Shown here: piece by piece, positions 46,282-55,507 of the stretch
Layout: each line of letters opens with the position of its first letter
Position numbering within the stretch: the stretch's first letter is position 1
NCBI RefSeq assembly: GCF_018449775.1
Contig: NZ_JAAVVB010000002.1
Span: 434,001-498,000 of the forward strand
Direction of reading: 5' to 3'
DNA length: 64,000 bases
Source of the DNA: Mucilaginibacter sp. dw_454
Lineage (GTDB): Bacteria > Bacteroidota > Bacteroidia > Sphingobacteriales > Sphingobacteriaceae
Position numbers and translations under genes: made by a program
The notes under the pieces: model-generated
What the model was told of the DNA's origin: nothing
What the model saw: only the letters and a program-made list of their open reading frames with translations
Databases searched by the model: none

Positions 46282-47211
46282 TTATTCAGGGTTTTGACCG
46301 GCCAGCAGGTAAAGAACCGCCATACGGATGGCTACACCGTTTTCAACCTGGTCTAATATGATGGATTGTTTACTGTCCGCCACGTCGCTGGTTATCTCTA
46401 CGCCGCGGTTAATAGGGCCTGGGTGCATCACGGTGATCTCCTTGTCCAGCGAGTCCAGGATTTGTTTGTTCAAGCCATACAGCATGGTATACTCGCGCAG
46501 TGAGGGGAAGTATTTTATATCCTGACGCTCCAACTGGATACGCAGCATATTGGCTACGTCGCACCAGTTCAGGGCTTTGATCAGGTTATGCTCAACTTTT
46601 ACGCCTAAAGCGCCAATATATTTAGGGATTAAGGTTGTTGGTCCGCAAACCATAACCTCTGCGCCCAATTGTTTCAGACAAAGTATATTTGACAGCGCTA
46701 CACGCGAGTGCAGGATATCGCCCACAATCACCACCTTTTTACCGGCCACGTCGCCATACTTTTCGCGGATAGAGAAGGCATCCAGCAAAGCCTGGGTTGG
46801 ATGCTCGTGCGCACCGTCGCCGGCATTTACTATTTGGGCCTTTACATGCTTAGATAAGAAGGTGGCTGCACCGGCATAGGGGTGACGCATTACTACCATA
46901 TCCACTTTCATAGCCAGGATGTTGTTAACGGTGTCAATCAGCGTTTCGCCTTTGCTAACTGATGACGATGATGCCGCAAAGTTCACCACATCTGCCGACA
47001 GGCGCTTTTCGGCCAATTCGAACGACAAACGTGTACGGGTTGAGTTCTCAAAAAAGATATTGGCAATAGTCACATCGCGCAATGACGGCACCTTTTTGAT
47101 AGGACGATTAAGAACCGTTTTAAAATTGTCGGCTGTTTCAAAAATCAACTGAATATCAGCTTCATTTAAACCTTTAATTCCAAGTAGGTGACGTGTGCTT
47201 AATCCTGGCAT
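46282..47211 (-). CDS. pyrB: Aspartate carbamoyltransferase catalytic subunit
   Basis: 309 residues. Carbamoyl phosphate binding is shown by FFENSTRTRLSFELA and ATFLSKHVKAQIVNAGDGAHEHPTQALLDAFSI; the aspartate loop MHPGPINRGVEI is near the end. It makes carbamoyl aspartate in de novo pyrimidine synthesis. No pyrI is seen here. Upstream lies pyrR with a 113-bp gap holding a palindromic repeat. Confidence 0.97.
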   Translation of the reverse strand: MPGLSTRHLLGIKGLNEADIQLIFETADNFKTVLNRPIKKVPSLRDVTIANIFFENSTRTRLSFELAEKRLSADVVNFAASSSSVSKGETLIDTVNNILAMKVDMVVMRHPYAGAATFLSKHVKAQIVNAGDGAHEHPTQALLDAFSIREKYGDVAGKKVVIVGDILHSRVALSNILCLKQLGAEVMVCGPTTLIPKYIGALGVKVEHNLIKALNWCDVANMLRIQLERQDIKYFPSLREYTMLYGLNKQILDSLDKEITVMHPGPINRGVEITSDVADSKQSIILDQVENGVAIRMAVLYLLAGQNPE

Positions 47212-47236
47212 ATGTTTATATTTCGAATATATTGTT

Positions 47237-47316
47237 TGTCATTGCGAGCGATAGCGTGGCAATCGCAAGGAGGTAGGAAGTTCGCGATTGCTTCGTCGTT
47301 CCTCCTCGCAATGACA
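47237..47316. repeat. Dispersed palindrome inside the pyrR-pyrB operon
   Basis: TGTCATTGCGAG and CTCGCAATGACA bracket 80 bp nearly identical to 8342-8419. On the pyr mRNA it would fold between the pyrR stop and the pyrB start, 26 nt from the pyrB ATG. Confidence 0.85.
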
Positions 47317-47324
47317 GGTTTAAT

Positions 47325-47870
47325 TTATTTTACCTCCGATAGCAATACTATCTTATCTTCTCCATCCGTCTCTTTCCAACTCACCACTACCTTTTGCGAC
47401 GCGATAGAATCGACCTCAATACCTACATAATCTGCTGCTACCGGTATATGGCGCGAGTATCTGCGATCAACCAATGCCAGCAGCTCAACCTTTTCAGGGC
47501 GGCCAAAGGCCAGCATAGCGTCCATAGCCGCGCGGATGGTGCGGCCGGTCCAGAGTACATCGTCCATTAAAACCACTTTCTTACCTTCAATAATAAAATC
47601 GATCTTGGTTTGATTAGGTACCAGTGGGGCACCAGGGCGGCGGAAATCGTCACGGTAAAAGGTGATGTCCAGATTGCCTTGTTCGATGGTATCGTTAGGT
47701 AGGATCTTGCGGAGTTCTTCGGCGACACGCTTGGCCAGGTAAATACCTCTTGGCTGTATACCAATTAATACCGTTTGCGAGAAATCGTTATGATTTTCGA
47801 TTAACTGACGACATAAACGCTGTATAGTGATTTGAAATTTCTGACCGTCGAGCAGCGTAAGATTTTGCAT
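47325..47870 (-). CDS. pyrR: PyrR bifunctional regulator / uracil phosphoribosyltransferase
   Basis: 181 residues from ATG 47870 (the frame is open to 47891). It has the PRTase type I fold: PRPP loop VVLMDDVLWTGRTIRAAMDAM, flexible loop GTFYRDDFRR-like (ITFYRDDFRRPGA) and IGIQPRGIYLAKRV. PyrR binds pyr mRNA with UMP in Gram-positive bacteria; regulation here is inferred. It leads the operon with pyrB. Confidence 0.93.
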   Translation of the reverse strand: MQNLTLLDGQKFQITIQRLCRQLIENHNDFSQTVLIGIQPRGIYLAKRVAEELRKILPNDTIEQGNLDITFYRDDFRRPGAPLVPNQTKIDFIIEGKKVVLMDDVLWTGRTIRAAMDAMLAFGRPEKVELLALVDRRYSRHIPVAADYVGIEVDSIASQKVVVSWKETDGEDKIVLLSEVK

Positions 47871-48016
47871 CGTGTGGGTGGATTTGGGCAAAGGTAATAA
47901 TTTTTGTGATTAATGTGTTAGGGTAATAATCAGAACTTATCTGCAAATATTGTGTTAATTTGTTGTATTCCTGAAAAGTGTAAACCTTGTTGGCTCATTT
48001 GCGTAAAACGCGTCAT

Positions 48017-49963
48017 ATGTCGAAATTTAAATACTTTCTGCTTTTATTTTTCATCAGCAGCGCCGCATTTGCACAGCAGCCATTGTCAGCCTTGCGCACT
48101 CGTTTAAAAAACGAAAACGATCCTCAGAAAATTGCCACTTACCTTGAAATAGGTAAGTTTTATGAGGCCGACCAACCCGATTCGGCAGTTCATTATTGTA
48201 ATCAGGCCATGCGTTTGGCAGAAATGGCCGGCGACCATCATAGCCAGGGCATTCTGTTAATAGAGTTGGGGCACATCAATATTTTGCATCATCATGATGA
48301 TCTGGCCCGCAGGTTTACTAATGAGGCGCTGTCTGTTTTTAGAAATCTGCGCGATGAAGAGGGCGTAGCGATAGCTTATGATCAACTAGGGCTGCTGGAT
48401 GGCGAAGGGAAGAACGTAGCCATGGCGGTTACAGAATTAGATAAATCGCTTAGTTTTTATAAAGATAGCCATGATAGTTTAGGTGTGCTGGATACTTACA
48501 ATGGTTTAGGCAAGGTTTATGAAGAGAAAGGAGATGTAGAAAAAGCATTGACATACTATCTGCGAACACTTGTTCAGTACGAACATCGTAAACAAAAACC
48601 CGAAGCCTATTTCATTCTATTAGATAGGATAGGCCATTTGTACCTGCGCAAAGGCGACAACCGCACCGCTGTCAAATACTTGGAAGAAGGTGTTCAAAAC
48701 AGCCGCATACCTGCCCAGCGTGATACCGAGATCAACATGCTTGATGAAGAAGGCAAGATCTATCAACAGGAAGGACAGGCTGCGCATGCACTGGCCACTT
48801 ATAAAGAGGCGCTGTCTGAAGCTAAAAAGTATAACCGCCCGGAGCAACAGGCCGAAGCTTTGATTGATATAGCAGGCGTATTAAAAAATGACAACACCAG
48901 CCAAAGTTTAACCGACTTAAAGCGGGCACTGCAAATTGCCGACAGCTTAAAACAACCGCGCTTAGCCGCTAATATTTATGAGGCTATGGCCGGCGTATAT
49001 CAACAGGAAAAAGATTATAAAGAAGCTATGGCTGCGCTGGAGGAAAACCACAGGTTGCTGGACAGTTTGCTCAATGCCGATACCACCAAAGATATAGCTG
49101 CGATAGATAGCAGTTACGCGCTGGAGTCGTCGCGCGAAAAGATTGGAAACCTGCAGCAGGTGAGCAAAGTGGAGAAAAAGGAACTCGATCTTACCTTTGT
49201 AATACTGGCCATGGTTGCCATAGCTTTAGTGCTGATCTACCGCTACGTACACAAAATAAGGCGATTAAACAAAGAGCTTAAAGCAGCTAACCAGGTGAAA
49301 GATACGCTGTTCTCGGTGATAGGGCATGATTTAAAGGGGCCGGCCGGCAGTGCAGCGCAACTGTTCGCGCTAATGGAAACGGAGGAATTTACCGAGGAGG
49401 AGCTGAAAGCTATAATATCAGATCTTCGCAAGCAAACGGAGGCGTCCTTCGAGTTGCTGCAAACCTTGTTTGAATGGGGTAGGGCGCAATTGCAGGGTAT
49501 CAAGGTGCAGCCCGAACAGTTGGATACTAAAGCAATTATCGACAAGAATATTAACCTGCTTGCCAGGCAAGCAGCATTAAAGAATATATCGGTTATTGAC
49601 AGTGTACCGACGGGATCAGGCATTATTGGCGATCTGAATCATTTTGATTTCATTGTGCGTAATCTACTGTCGAACGCTATTAAGTTTACGTATGAGCATG
49701 GCAGCATTGAGCTTGGTGCAAAGCGGCAGGATACTAAAGTGGTATTTATGGTTAGAGATACCGGCACCGGCATCTCTAACCAGCAACAGCAGCAATTTCT
49801 GACCTCAAACCTGCAGGTATCCTACGGTACTAAAGGCGAGAAAGGAAGTGGGTTGGGACTTAACCTCATCAAAGAGTTCGTTGCGGCTAACCACGGCAGC
49901 ATCTGGCTTGAAAGCGAGCAGGGCAAAGGCACTACGTTTTACTTCTCGTTCCCGGCGGCGTGA
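48017..49963 (+). CDS. TPR-containing sensor histidine kinase
   Basis: 648 residues from ATG 48017. A signal peptide (ends AFAQ) leads to a periplasmic TPR array of 6-8 repeats (about 40-350), one membrane helix (391-410), and a cytoplasmic HisKA-HATPase. The H-box is LFSVIGHDLKGPAG with His437, of the HDLK type, and the G-box is GSGLGLNLIKEFV. The TPR half probably senses a periplasmic protein or nutrient state. No response regulator is adjacent. Confidence 0.92.
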   Translation: MSKFKYFLLLFFISSAAFAQQPLSALRTRLKNENDPQKIATYLEIGKFYEADQPDSAVHYCNQAMRLAEMAGDHHSQGILLIELGHINILHHHDDLARRFTNEALSVFRNLRDEEGVAIAYDQLGLLDGEGKNVAMAVTELDKSLSFYKDSHDSLGVLDTYNGLGKVYEEKGDVEKALTYYLRTLVQYEHRKQKPEAYFILLDRIGHLYLRKGDNRTAVKYLEEGVQNSRIPAQRDTEINMLDEEGKIYQQEGQAAHALATYKEALSEAKKYNRPEQQAEALIDIAGVLKNDNTSQSLTDLKRALQIADSLKQPRLAANIYEAMAGVYQQEKDYKEAMAALEENHRLLDSLLNADTTKDIAAIDSSYALESSREKIGNLQQVSKVEKKELDLTFVILAMVAIALVLIYRYVHKIRRLNKELKAANQVKDTLFSVIGHDLKGPAGSAAQLFALMETEEFTEEELKAIISDLRKQTEASFELLQTLFEWGRAQLQGIKVQPEQLDTKAIIDKNINLLARQAALKNISVIDSVPTGSGIIGDLNHFDFIVRNLLSNAIKFTYEHGSIELGAKRQDTKVVFMVRDTGTGISNQQQQQFLTSNLQVSYGTKGEKGSGLGLNLIKEFVAANHGSIWLESEQGKGTTFYFSFPAA

Positions 49964-50001
49964 GCGGCTGGTATCCTTTGTTTGAAGCTACAAACTAAAA
50001 A

Positions 50002-50133
50002 CGTCATTGCGCGGCCACTACGCAATCTATACAACAGACAGTCAATAAGAAAAATCTCGTCGGCGATAGCCAGCACGATGACTACGGACATTGATTAGCA
50101 AGTGTGGAGATTGCTTCGTACCTCGCAATGACG
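50002..50133. repeat. Dispersed palindrome between the kinase and rpsA
   Basis: CGTCATTGCGCGG and CTCGCAATGACG bracket 132 bp; the left module GGCCACTACGCAAT recurs inverted at 31320-31348. It lies in the convergent gap. Confidence 0.75.
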
Positions 50134-50169
50134 CGCGAGGATAGAGCGTAAAGCAACCAACTCAACAAA

Positions 50170-50199
50170 AAAGCCCTGTCAATTGCTTGACAGGGCTTT
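50170..50199. terminator. Terminator of rpsA
   Basis: AAAGCCCTGTCAA (50170-50182) and TTGACAGGGCTTT (50187-50199) form a perfect 13-bp stem with a 4-nt loop, A-rich before and T-rich after on each strand. It ends rpsA and can also stop the kinase transcript. Confidence 0.92.
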
Positions 50200-50220
50200 G
50201 GTAAAATATTCGGTTAAAGC

Positions 50221-52191
50221 TTATTTAGCTTCTTCTTCAGATTTTTTAGCTGCAGCTTTTTTGTTAGCAGCTTTAGTTTCTGCACCTTCCATTTGTTCTT
50301 TCAATTGGGCAAGTACAGATAAATCACCTAGTGTAGATTTTTCAACCGATTCTTTCACTTTCTTAACCGCATTGTTAGCAGATTTTGCTTCTTTTTTACG
50401 GTTTTCGAAGTCTTGTACACGAGCATCAGCGCGAGCTTCTTCCCATATACGTGAGTGTGAAATTACAATACGTTTGTTTTCTTTGTTAAACTCGATGATT
50501 TTGAAATCAGCTGTATCTTCAGCTTTCAGGCTTTTGCCATCTTCTTTAACCAGGTGTTTGGTAGGTACGAAACCTTCAACACCGTAAGGTAAAGCAACAA
50601 TTGCACCTTTGTCAGTTACTTTGATCACGGTACCTTCGTGGATTGAATCCAGGGTGAAGATAGTTTCAAAAGTATCCCAAGGGTTTTCTTCTAATTGTTT
50701 GTGACCTAAGCTCAGTTTGCGGTTATCAACATCCAATTCTAATACAATCACGTTTAATTTTTCACCAACTTTAGTGAATTCATTAGGGTGATTGATTTTC
50801 TTAGACCATGATAAGTCAGAGATGTGGATCAAACCGTCAATGCCATCTTCAAGCTCAACAAACACACCAAAGTTGGTCATGTTTTTAACTGTAGCTACGT
50901 GGGTTGTACCAACTGCGTAACGTTCAGCAGCATTTTGCCAAGGATCTGGGGTTAATTGTTTGATGCCTAAAGACATTTTGCGCTCGTCGCGATCTAATGT
51001 CAATACTTGTGCTTCAATTTCGTCGCCAACTTTCAGAAATTCCTGTGGATTGCGTAGGTTTTGAGACCATGACATTTCTGACACGTGGATCAAACCTTCA
51101 ACACCCGGGATGATTTCTAAGAAAGCACCGTAATCTGCAACAGTAACTATGCGGCCTTTAACTTTCGAACCAATTTGCAAAGTTTCGTCAAGTGATTGCC
51201 AAGGATGAGGAGTTAATTGTTTTAAGCCCAAAGCGATACGTTTTTTCTCGTCATCAAAATCCAACACAACAACGTTGATTTTCTGATCCAATGCCAAAAC
51301 TTCTCTTGGATGCTCAATACGGCCCCATGAAATATCTGTAATGTGTAATAAACCGTCAACACCACCAAGGTCAATAAATACACCAAAGTCTGTAATGTTT
51401 TTAACTGTTCCTTCCAATACCTGACCTTTTTCAAGTTTGGCAACAATTTCGGTTTTTTGGTTTTCTAAGTCGTCCTCGATCAACACTTTGTGTGATACTA
51501 CCACGTTTTTAAACTCGTGGTTGATTTTAACAACTTTGAACTCCATTGTTTTGCCCACATAAACGTCATAATCCCTGATAGGTTTAATGTCGATTTGTGA
51601 ACCTGGTAAGAAGGCTTCAACGCCCATGATGTCTACAATCAGACCACCTTTAGTTCTGCTCTTAACAAAACCGGTAATGATCTCATCGTTATCTAATGCA
51701 GAATTAATTTTCTCCCATGATTTTTGAGTTTTTGCACGTTTACGAGAAAGTACTAACTGACCGTTAGCATCTTCTTGCGACTCAACAAATACGTCAACTG
51801 TGTCACCGATTTTCAAATCAGGTGTATCACGGAATTCAGAAACAGATACCAAACCGTCAGATTTAAATCCTACGTTTAATACTACATCCTTATTGTTAAC
51901 ATTTACAACAGTACCGGTGATAATTTCGCCTTTGGTGATAGAGCTAAAAGTTCCATCATACAATTTCTCCATTTTCTCGCGCTCGCTGTCGCTGTAGTTA
52001 CCAAATTTTTTGTCGTCAGCGTCCCAGTCGAAATCTTCGCGGGGTGCTGTAACAATTTGAGATTTGATCTCTTCGATTGATATTGAATCAGCCTCTGATT
52101 CAATAGTTTCTTTTTCGCCAGATGCGGTAACTGTTCCCAGCTCTGCTTCTTTAGCTTTTAATTCTTTTTCTGCTTCTTGTTTTTTTGCCAT
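50221..52191 (-). CDS. rpsA: 30S ribosomal protein S1
   Basis: 656 residues from ATG 52191 (the open frame begins 15 codons earlier, within the leader hairpin). Six S1/OB repeats run from about 85 to 590, with the S1 pattern G..V.G.V..I..FG.FV.L..G..G..H.S.. (GTVKNITDFGVFIDLGGVDGLLHITD; GVFVELEDGIDGLIHISDLSW). It has an acidic N-terminal extension of about 85 residues and a Lys/Ala/Glu-rich tail, longer than E. coli S1 (557). It recruits mRNA to ribosomes, important where SD pairing is not used. Confidence 0.97.
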   Translation of the reverse strand: MAKKQEAEKELKAKEAELGTVTASGEKETIESEADSISIEEIKSQIVTAPREDFDWDADDKKFGNYSDSEREKMEKLYDGTFSSITKGEIITGTVVNVNNKDVVLNVGFKSDGLVSVSEFRDTPDLKIGDTVDVFVESQEDANGQLVLSRKRAKTQKSWEKINSALDNDEIITGFVKSRTKGGLIVDIMGVEAFLPGSQIDIKPIRDYDVYVGKTMEFKVVKINHEFKNVVVSHKVLIEDDLENQKTEIVAKLEKGQVLEGTVKNITDFGVFIDLGGVDGLLHITDISWGRIEHPREVLALDQKINVVVLDFDDEKKRIALGLKQLTPHPWQSLDETLQIGSKVKGRIVTVADYGAFLEIIPGVEGLIHVSEMSWSQNLRNPQEFLKVGDEIEAQVLTLDRDERKMSLGIKQLTPDPWQNAAERYAVGTTHVATVKNMTNFGVFVELEDGIDGLIHISDLSWSKKINHPNEFTKVGEKLNVIVLELDVDNRKLSLGHKQLEENPWDTFETIFTLDSIHEGTVIKVTDKGAIVALPYGVEGFVPTKHLVKEDGKSLKAEDTADFKIIEFNKENKRIVISHSRIWEEARADARVQDFENRKKEAKSANNAVKKVKESVEKSTLGDLSVLAQLKEQMEGAETKAANKKAAAKKSEEEAK

Positions 52192-52241
52192 TAAATGATT
52201 TATCTCCTTTTCCCAATTTGTTAATTGGGACTGCAAAGGTA
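52192..52241 (-). promoter_or_regulatory. rpsA promoter, 5' hairpin and SD-like leader
   Basis: On the minus strand TACCTTTG (52234-52241) is a -7 box. The leader then forms TCCCAATT-TGTT-AATTGGGA (52211-52230), a perfect 8-bp hairpin at the expected mRNA 5' end. Next comes AAAGGAG, complementary to the 16S rRNA 3' end, ending 12 nt before the ATG. Such SD-like stretches are rare in this window. Confidence 0.6.
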
Positions 52242-52378
52242 CGACTATATTTTATTCTGAAAAATTTAATTTGATCTTAAATGCTGATTTTTAGGGGTTT
52301 TTGCCTACTAATGGGTGTTTTTTGGCGATATTCTTCACCGTCAACCTATTAACCTATCAAAAAAGCACTAAAATTAGG

Positions 52379-53041
52379 CTATAGTTTACTTTCGATTTCT
52401 TGAAAAATCGACATAAAATCGGGTAGTAAAAGCTCGCGATAGGCAACCAATACTTCATTCATGCGCGCTTCGTGTTCGGGAGTAAACGGATTTTCCCAAA
52501 CGCGCATACAGATCCGTTTCAGGGCATAAGCAATTTGCTCGGTCTCTGAATAGGTGTGGAGATAAGCAGAACGTTTGAATCCCTCAAAAAAATGAAAGAA
52601 GCGGGTGCTGTCTTTTAATCCTGCTGCAGTAAGGAATTCCTGGATAACATCGGTATTGCAGCCTTTTAAATGATCATAGAAATCTTCGACAGTTATTTTG
52701 CCGGTGGTAAGTAATAGGTTATCAATAATCAATTCTACCCCGATATGTCCCAAAAAGAATGGTTTAACCGGCGAACCTTCAATAGCAGGTATCAATTGTT
52801 TTTTAAGCTGATGCGAATGCGTAGTGAAAAAATCGGCTGAGTGAAAATAGCGGTCGACATCCAGGTGTTTGTTCCAACCGGCAACAATGCTGTTTACGTT
52901 GGGGCTTGGGTGATGTAGTTTTTCGGGATGGAGGACGATGCTTTTATCCGCATTCTTTAAAAGATCGGGCAGTACCGTGCCTAGTATAAAGTAGCAGTCG
53001 GTAACCTCTCGGTCAAAATAAAAGTGGGATAAAAAATTCAT
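52379..53041 (-). CDS. Acyl carrier protein phosphodiesterase-like (AcpH/DUF479)
   Basis: 220 residues. The start MNFLSHFYFDR and the block FILGTVLPDLLK match AcpH, which removes phosphopantetheine from ACP; the HDEx metal residues typical of AcpH are seen in part (FFLGHIGVELIIDNLLL). Whether it is an active phosphodiesterase in Bacteroidota is uncertain. It is divergent from tyrS. Confidence 0.75.
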   Translation of the reverse strand: MNFLSHFYFDREVTDCYFILGTVLPDLLKNADKSIVLHPEKLHHPSPNVNSIVAGWNKHLDVDRYFHSADFFTTHSHQLKKQLIPAIEGSPVKPFFLGHIGVELIIDNLLLTTGKITVEDFYDHLKGCNTDVIQEFLTAAGLKDSTRFFHFFEGFKRSAYLHTYSETEQIAYALKRICMRVWENPFTPEHEARMNEVLVAYRELLLPDFMSIFQEIESKL

Positions 53042-53189
53042 AAACGGGCCTCAGCTAAAAATAAAGAAAATGTTTGATTGGGCGATATTAATATTTAACA
53101 TAAACTGCTTTTAACAGTTTTTAAATGGATTAAAATGCCCGACAGGTTAATCTTTTCTGCATAAAACTGTTTAAAAGTGTATAATCTGT

Positions 53190-53197
53190 TATCTTTG
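53190..53197 (+). promoter_or_regulatory. -7 box of tyrS
   Basis: TATCTTTG matches the consensus and is 42 bp before the ATG. The rest of the 198-bp gap is A/T-rich with no other signal. Confidence 0.45.
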
Positions 53198-53239
53198 GCG
53201 GCCCGCTAATTATAGGGTATTTAAAAAGATATTACATCG

Positions 53240-54523
53240 ATGAATTTTGTTGAAGAATTACGCTGGCGGGGCATGCTGCATGATATTATGCCCGGAACTG
53301 AGGAGCTGTTAAATAAAGGTATGGCATCTGGCTATATCGGTTTCGATCCAACTGCCGATTCGTTGCATGTTGGGCATTTAACTCAGATCATGACACTGAT
53401 CCATTTTCAGCGTGCCGGCCACAAGCCTTATGCGTTAGTTGGCGGTGCCACCGGTATGGTTGGCGACCCTTCGGGTAAATCGGCAGAGCGTAATTTGCTT
53501 TCTGAAGATGTCTTGCAACATAATCTGGAAGCAGTAAAAGCGCAGTTGCAAAAATTCCTGGACTTTAATAGCGGTACAAACAGTGCCCAAATGGTTAATA
53601 ATTACGATTGGTTTAAAAACTTCACCTTCCTGGATTTTATCCGCGATGTGGGTAAACACCTTACCGTAAATTACATGATGGCGAAAGACTCGGTAAAAAA
53701 ACGCCTTGAAGGCGATACCGGCATGTCTTTCACTGAGTTTACTTACCAGTTGGTTCAGGGCTATGATTTCTACTACCTATGGAAGCACAATAATTGTGTG
53801 CTGCAAATGGGTGGCTCAGACCAATGGGGGAATATAGTAACCGGTACAGAACTGATCCGCCGTAAAGATGCCGGCGAAGCCTATGCGTTAACTACCCAGC
53901 TTATAAAAAAGGCTGACGGCACCAAATTTGGCAAAACAGAAAGTGGTGCGGTTTGGCTTGATCCGGCACGTACATCGTCTTACCAATTTTACCAGTTTTG
54001 GTTAAATACTACCGATGTTGACGCTAAATCATATATACGCATATTTACCCTTCTAGACCGCGAGGTTATAGAAGCAATGGAAGCCGAACATGATACTGCA
54101 CCGCATTTACGCGTATTGCAAAAAGCTTTAGCTAAAGATATCACTATCCGCGTACATGGAGAGGCCGAGTATGAGAAAGCCATCAAGTCATCAGAGTTTT
54201 TGTTTGGTAATACCGGCATTGAGTTTTTGAATGAGCTAAATGAGGCCGAAGTAATTGGCTTATTTGAAGGTGTTCCTAATTTTAAAATCGTGTTGAGTGA
54301 TTTGCAGGCGGGTATTAGCGCTACTGACTTATTAGCTGGTAATACACAAGTTTTCTCATCAAAGGGCGAAGCTAAAAAAATGATTCAAGGTGGTGGTGTT
54401 GCTATCAACAAAAATAAAATAGGTACTCCTGAAGATATTTATACTGCTGATCATTTGATTGGTGGTAAATTTCTTGTCGCACAAAAAGGGAAGAAGAATT
54501 ATTTTTTAATTATTGCGGAATAA
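53240..54523 (+). CDS. tyrS: Tyrosine--tRNA ligase
   Basis: 427 residues. Class I signature HVGH is at 43-46 ([15 protein letters not shown]), the tyrosine/tRNA blocks [10 protein letters not shown] and the KMSKS-like KFGKT at 229-233 are present, and a C-terminal S4-like domain starts near 355 with [16 protein letters not shown]. It charges tRNA-Tyr in the cytoplasm. Confidence 0.97.
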   Translation: MNFVEELRWRGMLHDIMPGTEELLNKGMASGYIGFDPTADSLHVGHLTQIMTLIHFQRAGHKPYALVGGATGMVGDPSGKSAERNLLSEDVLQHNLEAVKAQLQKFLDFNSGTNSAQMVNNYDWFKNFTFLDFIRDVGKHLTVNYMMAKDSVKKRLEGDTGMSFTEFTYQLVQGYDFYYLWKHNNCVLQMGGSDQWGNIVTGTELIRRKDAGEAYALTTQLIKKADGTKFGKTESGAVWLDPARTSSYQFYQFWLNTTDVDAKSYIRIFTLLDREVIEAMEAEHDTAPHLRVLQKALAKDITIRVHGEAEYEKAIKSSEFLFGNTGIEFLNELNEAEVIGLFEGVPNFKIVLSDLQAGISATDLLAGNTQVFSSKGEAKKMIQGGGVAINKNKIGTPEDIYTADHLIGGKFLVAQKGKKNYFLIIAE

Positions 54524-54531
54524 ATTTGTGT

Positions 54532-54570
54532 TTCAGACATTTTGTAGTTATTTTTGATTAAATGTCTGAA
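54532..54570 (+). promoter_or_regulatory. Operator-like inverted repeat of the parS/RES operon
   Basis: TTCAGACATTT (54532-54542) and AAATGTCTGAA (54560-54570) are exact reverse complements with 17 bp between, ending 4 nt before the antitoxin ATG. It suits a dimeric HTH antitoxin that autoregulates. Confidence 0.75.
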
Positions 54571-54574
54571 TATT

Positions 54575-55057
54575 ATGAGCGACGATACTTCAAATAACCA
54601 GTTAAATGAGCCTATGATGGCTTATGGTGCGCAACCTAATCTGTTTGCAACGGTGTTAGGGCAGGCTGTGAGGCAGTTTAATGGCATGGGTAGCCAGGAG
54701 CTTTTAAAAATAAGTCGCCAGGGTTTGCCAAAGCGCGGTTTGATGGCTTTGGCTAAAAGGATCTCTCTTACTATCCAGGAGTTTTCTAACATCATGCATA
54801 TATCTGAGCGTACTTTGCAACGCTACGATGATGATGCTATCATTAAAACTGAATACGCAGAAAAAGCTGTTGAGCTTGCACGCCTTTATACTCGTGGTGA
54901 AGAAGTATTTGGCTCTTTAGAAAAATTTAAAACCTGGATGAAAACCCCGCTTTATGTTTTTAGCGGCGAGGCTCCGGTATCCTTATTAGATACTTCTGTG
55001 GGGTTTGATATCGTTTTTAAAGAATTGGGCCGTATTGAGCACGGCATTTTTGCCTGA
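54575..55057 (+). CDS. Xre/MbcA/ParS-type antitoxin
   Basis: 160 residues from ATG 54575. An HTH region (LMALAKRISLTIQEFSNIMHISERTLQRYDD) precedes the DUF2384 (ParS/MbcA C-terminal) toxin-binding domain with GSLEKFKTWMKTPLYVFSGEAPVSLLDTSVGFDIVFKEL. It binds and inhibits the RES toxin encoded next and represses the operon. The toxin start overlaps its stop (TGATG). The codon at 54554 would add 7 residues within the inverted repeat and is unlikely. Confidence 0.92.
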   Translation: MSDDTSNNQLNEPMMAYGAQPNLFATVLGQAVRQFNGMGSQELLKISRQGLPKRGLMALAKRISLTIQEFSNIMHISERTLQRYDDDAIIKTEYAEKAVELARLYTRGEEVFGSLEKFKTWMKTPLYVFSGEAPVSLLDTSVGFDIVFKELGRIEHGIFA

Positions 55058-55503
55058 TGCTTCTTTATCGTATTACCAGGAAAGACTTTGCAGACTTGAG
55101 CGGAACAGGCTCACGCCTATATGGCGGGCGTTGGAACAGCGAGGGTAAGGCGGCGGTTTATTTAGCCTCTTCGCGCTCATTAGCTATGCTGGAAGCGCTG
55201 GCGCATTTAAGCCCGACGAATGTTCCTGACGATCTGTGCCTGATGGTGGTAGACGTTCCTGAAAACTATGTCGAACTTGATCTTAAATTGCTACCTAACA
55301 CATGGGAGCGTTATGACGATCAATACGCACTCAAACAAATAGGAAATAATTTCTTGCTAAAAAAAGAAAAACTCCTGCTTAAAGTGCCATCGGCGCTGGT
55401 TAAGCAGGAGTTTAATTTTTTATTTAACCCTCTTCATCCTAAGGCAGGCGAAGCAAAGATCATATCAACCGAGCCTTTTGCATTCGACTCGAGATTGACT
55501 TAA
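55057..55503 (+). CDS. RES-domain toxin (ParT type)
   Basis: 148 residues. The RES core is LYGGRWNSEGKAAVYLASSRSLAMLEALAHL with conserved Arg25, Tyr35 and Glu46, and the C-terminal block NFLFNPLHPKAGEAKII. Known members either cleave NAD+ (MbcT, Xre-RES systems) or ADP-ribosylate Prs (ParT). Here which one is not decided. It is translated together with the antitoxin by a one-base overlap. Confidence 0.92.
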   Translation: MLLYRITRKDFADLSGTGSRLYGGRWNSEGKAAVYLASSRSLAMLEALAHLSPTNVPDDLCLMVVDVPENYVELDLKLLPNTWERYDDQYALKQIGNNFLLKKEKLLLKVPSALVKQEFNFLFNPLHPKAGEAKIISTEPFAFDSRLT

Positions 55504-55507
55504 ACGA

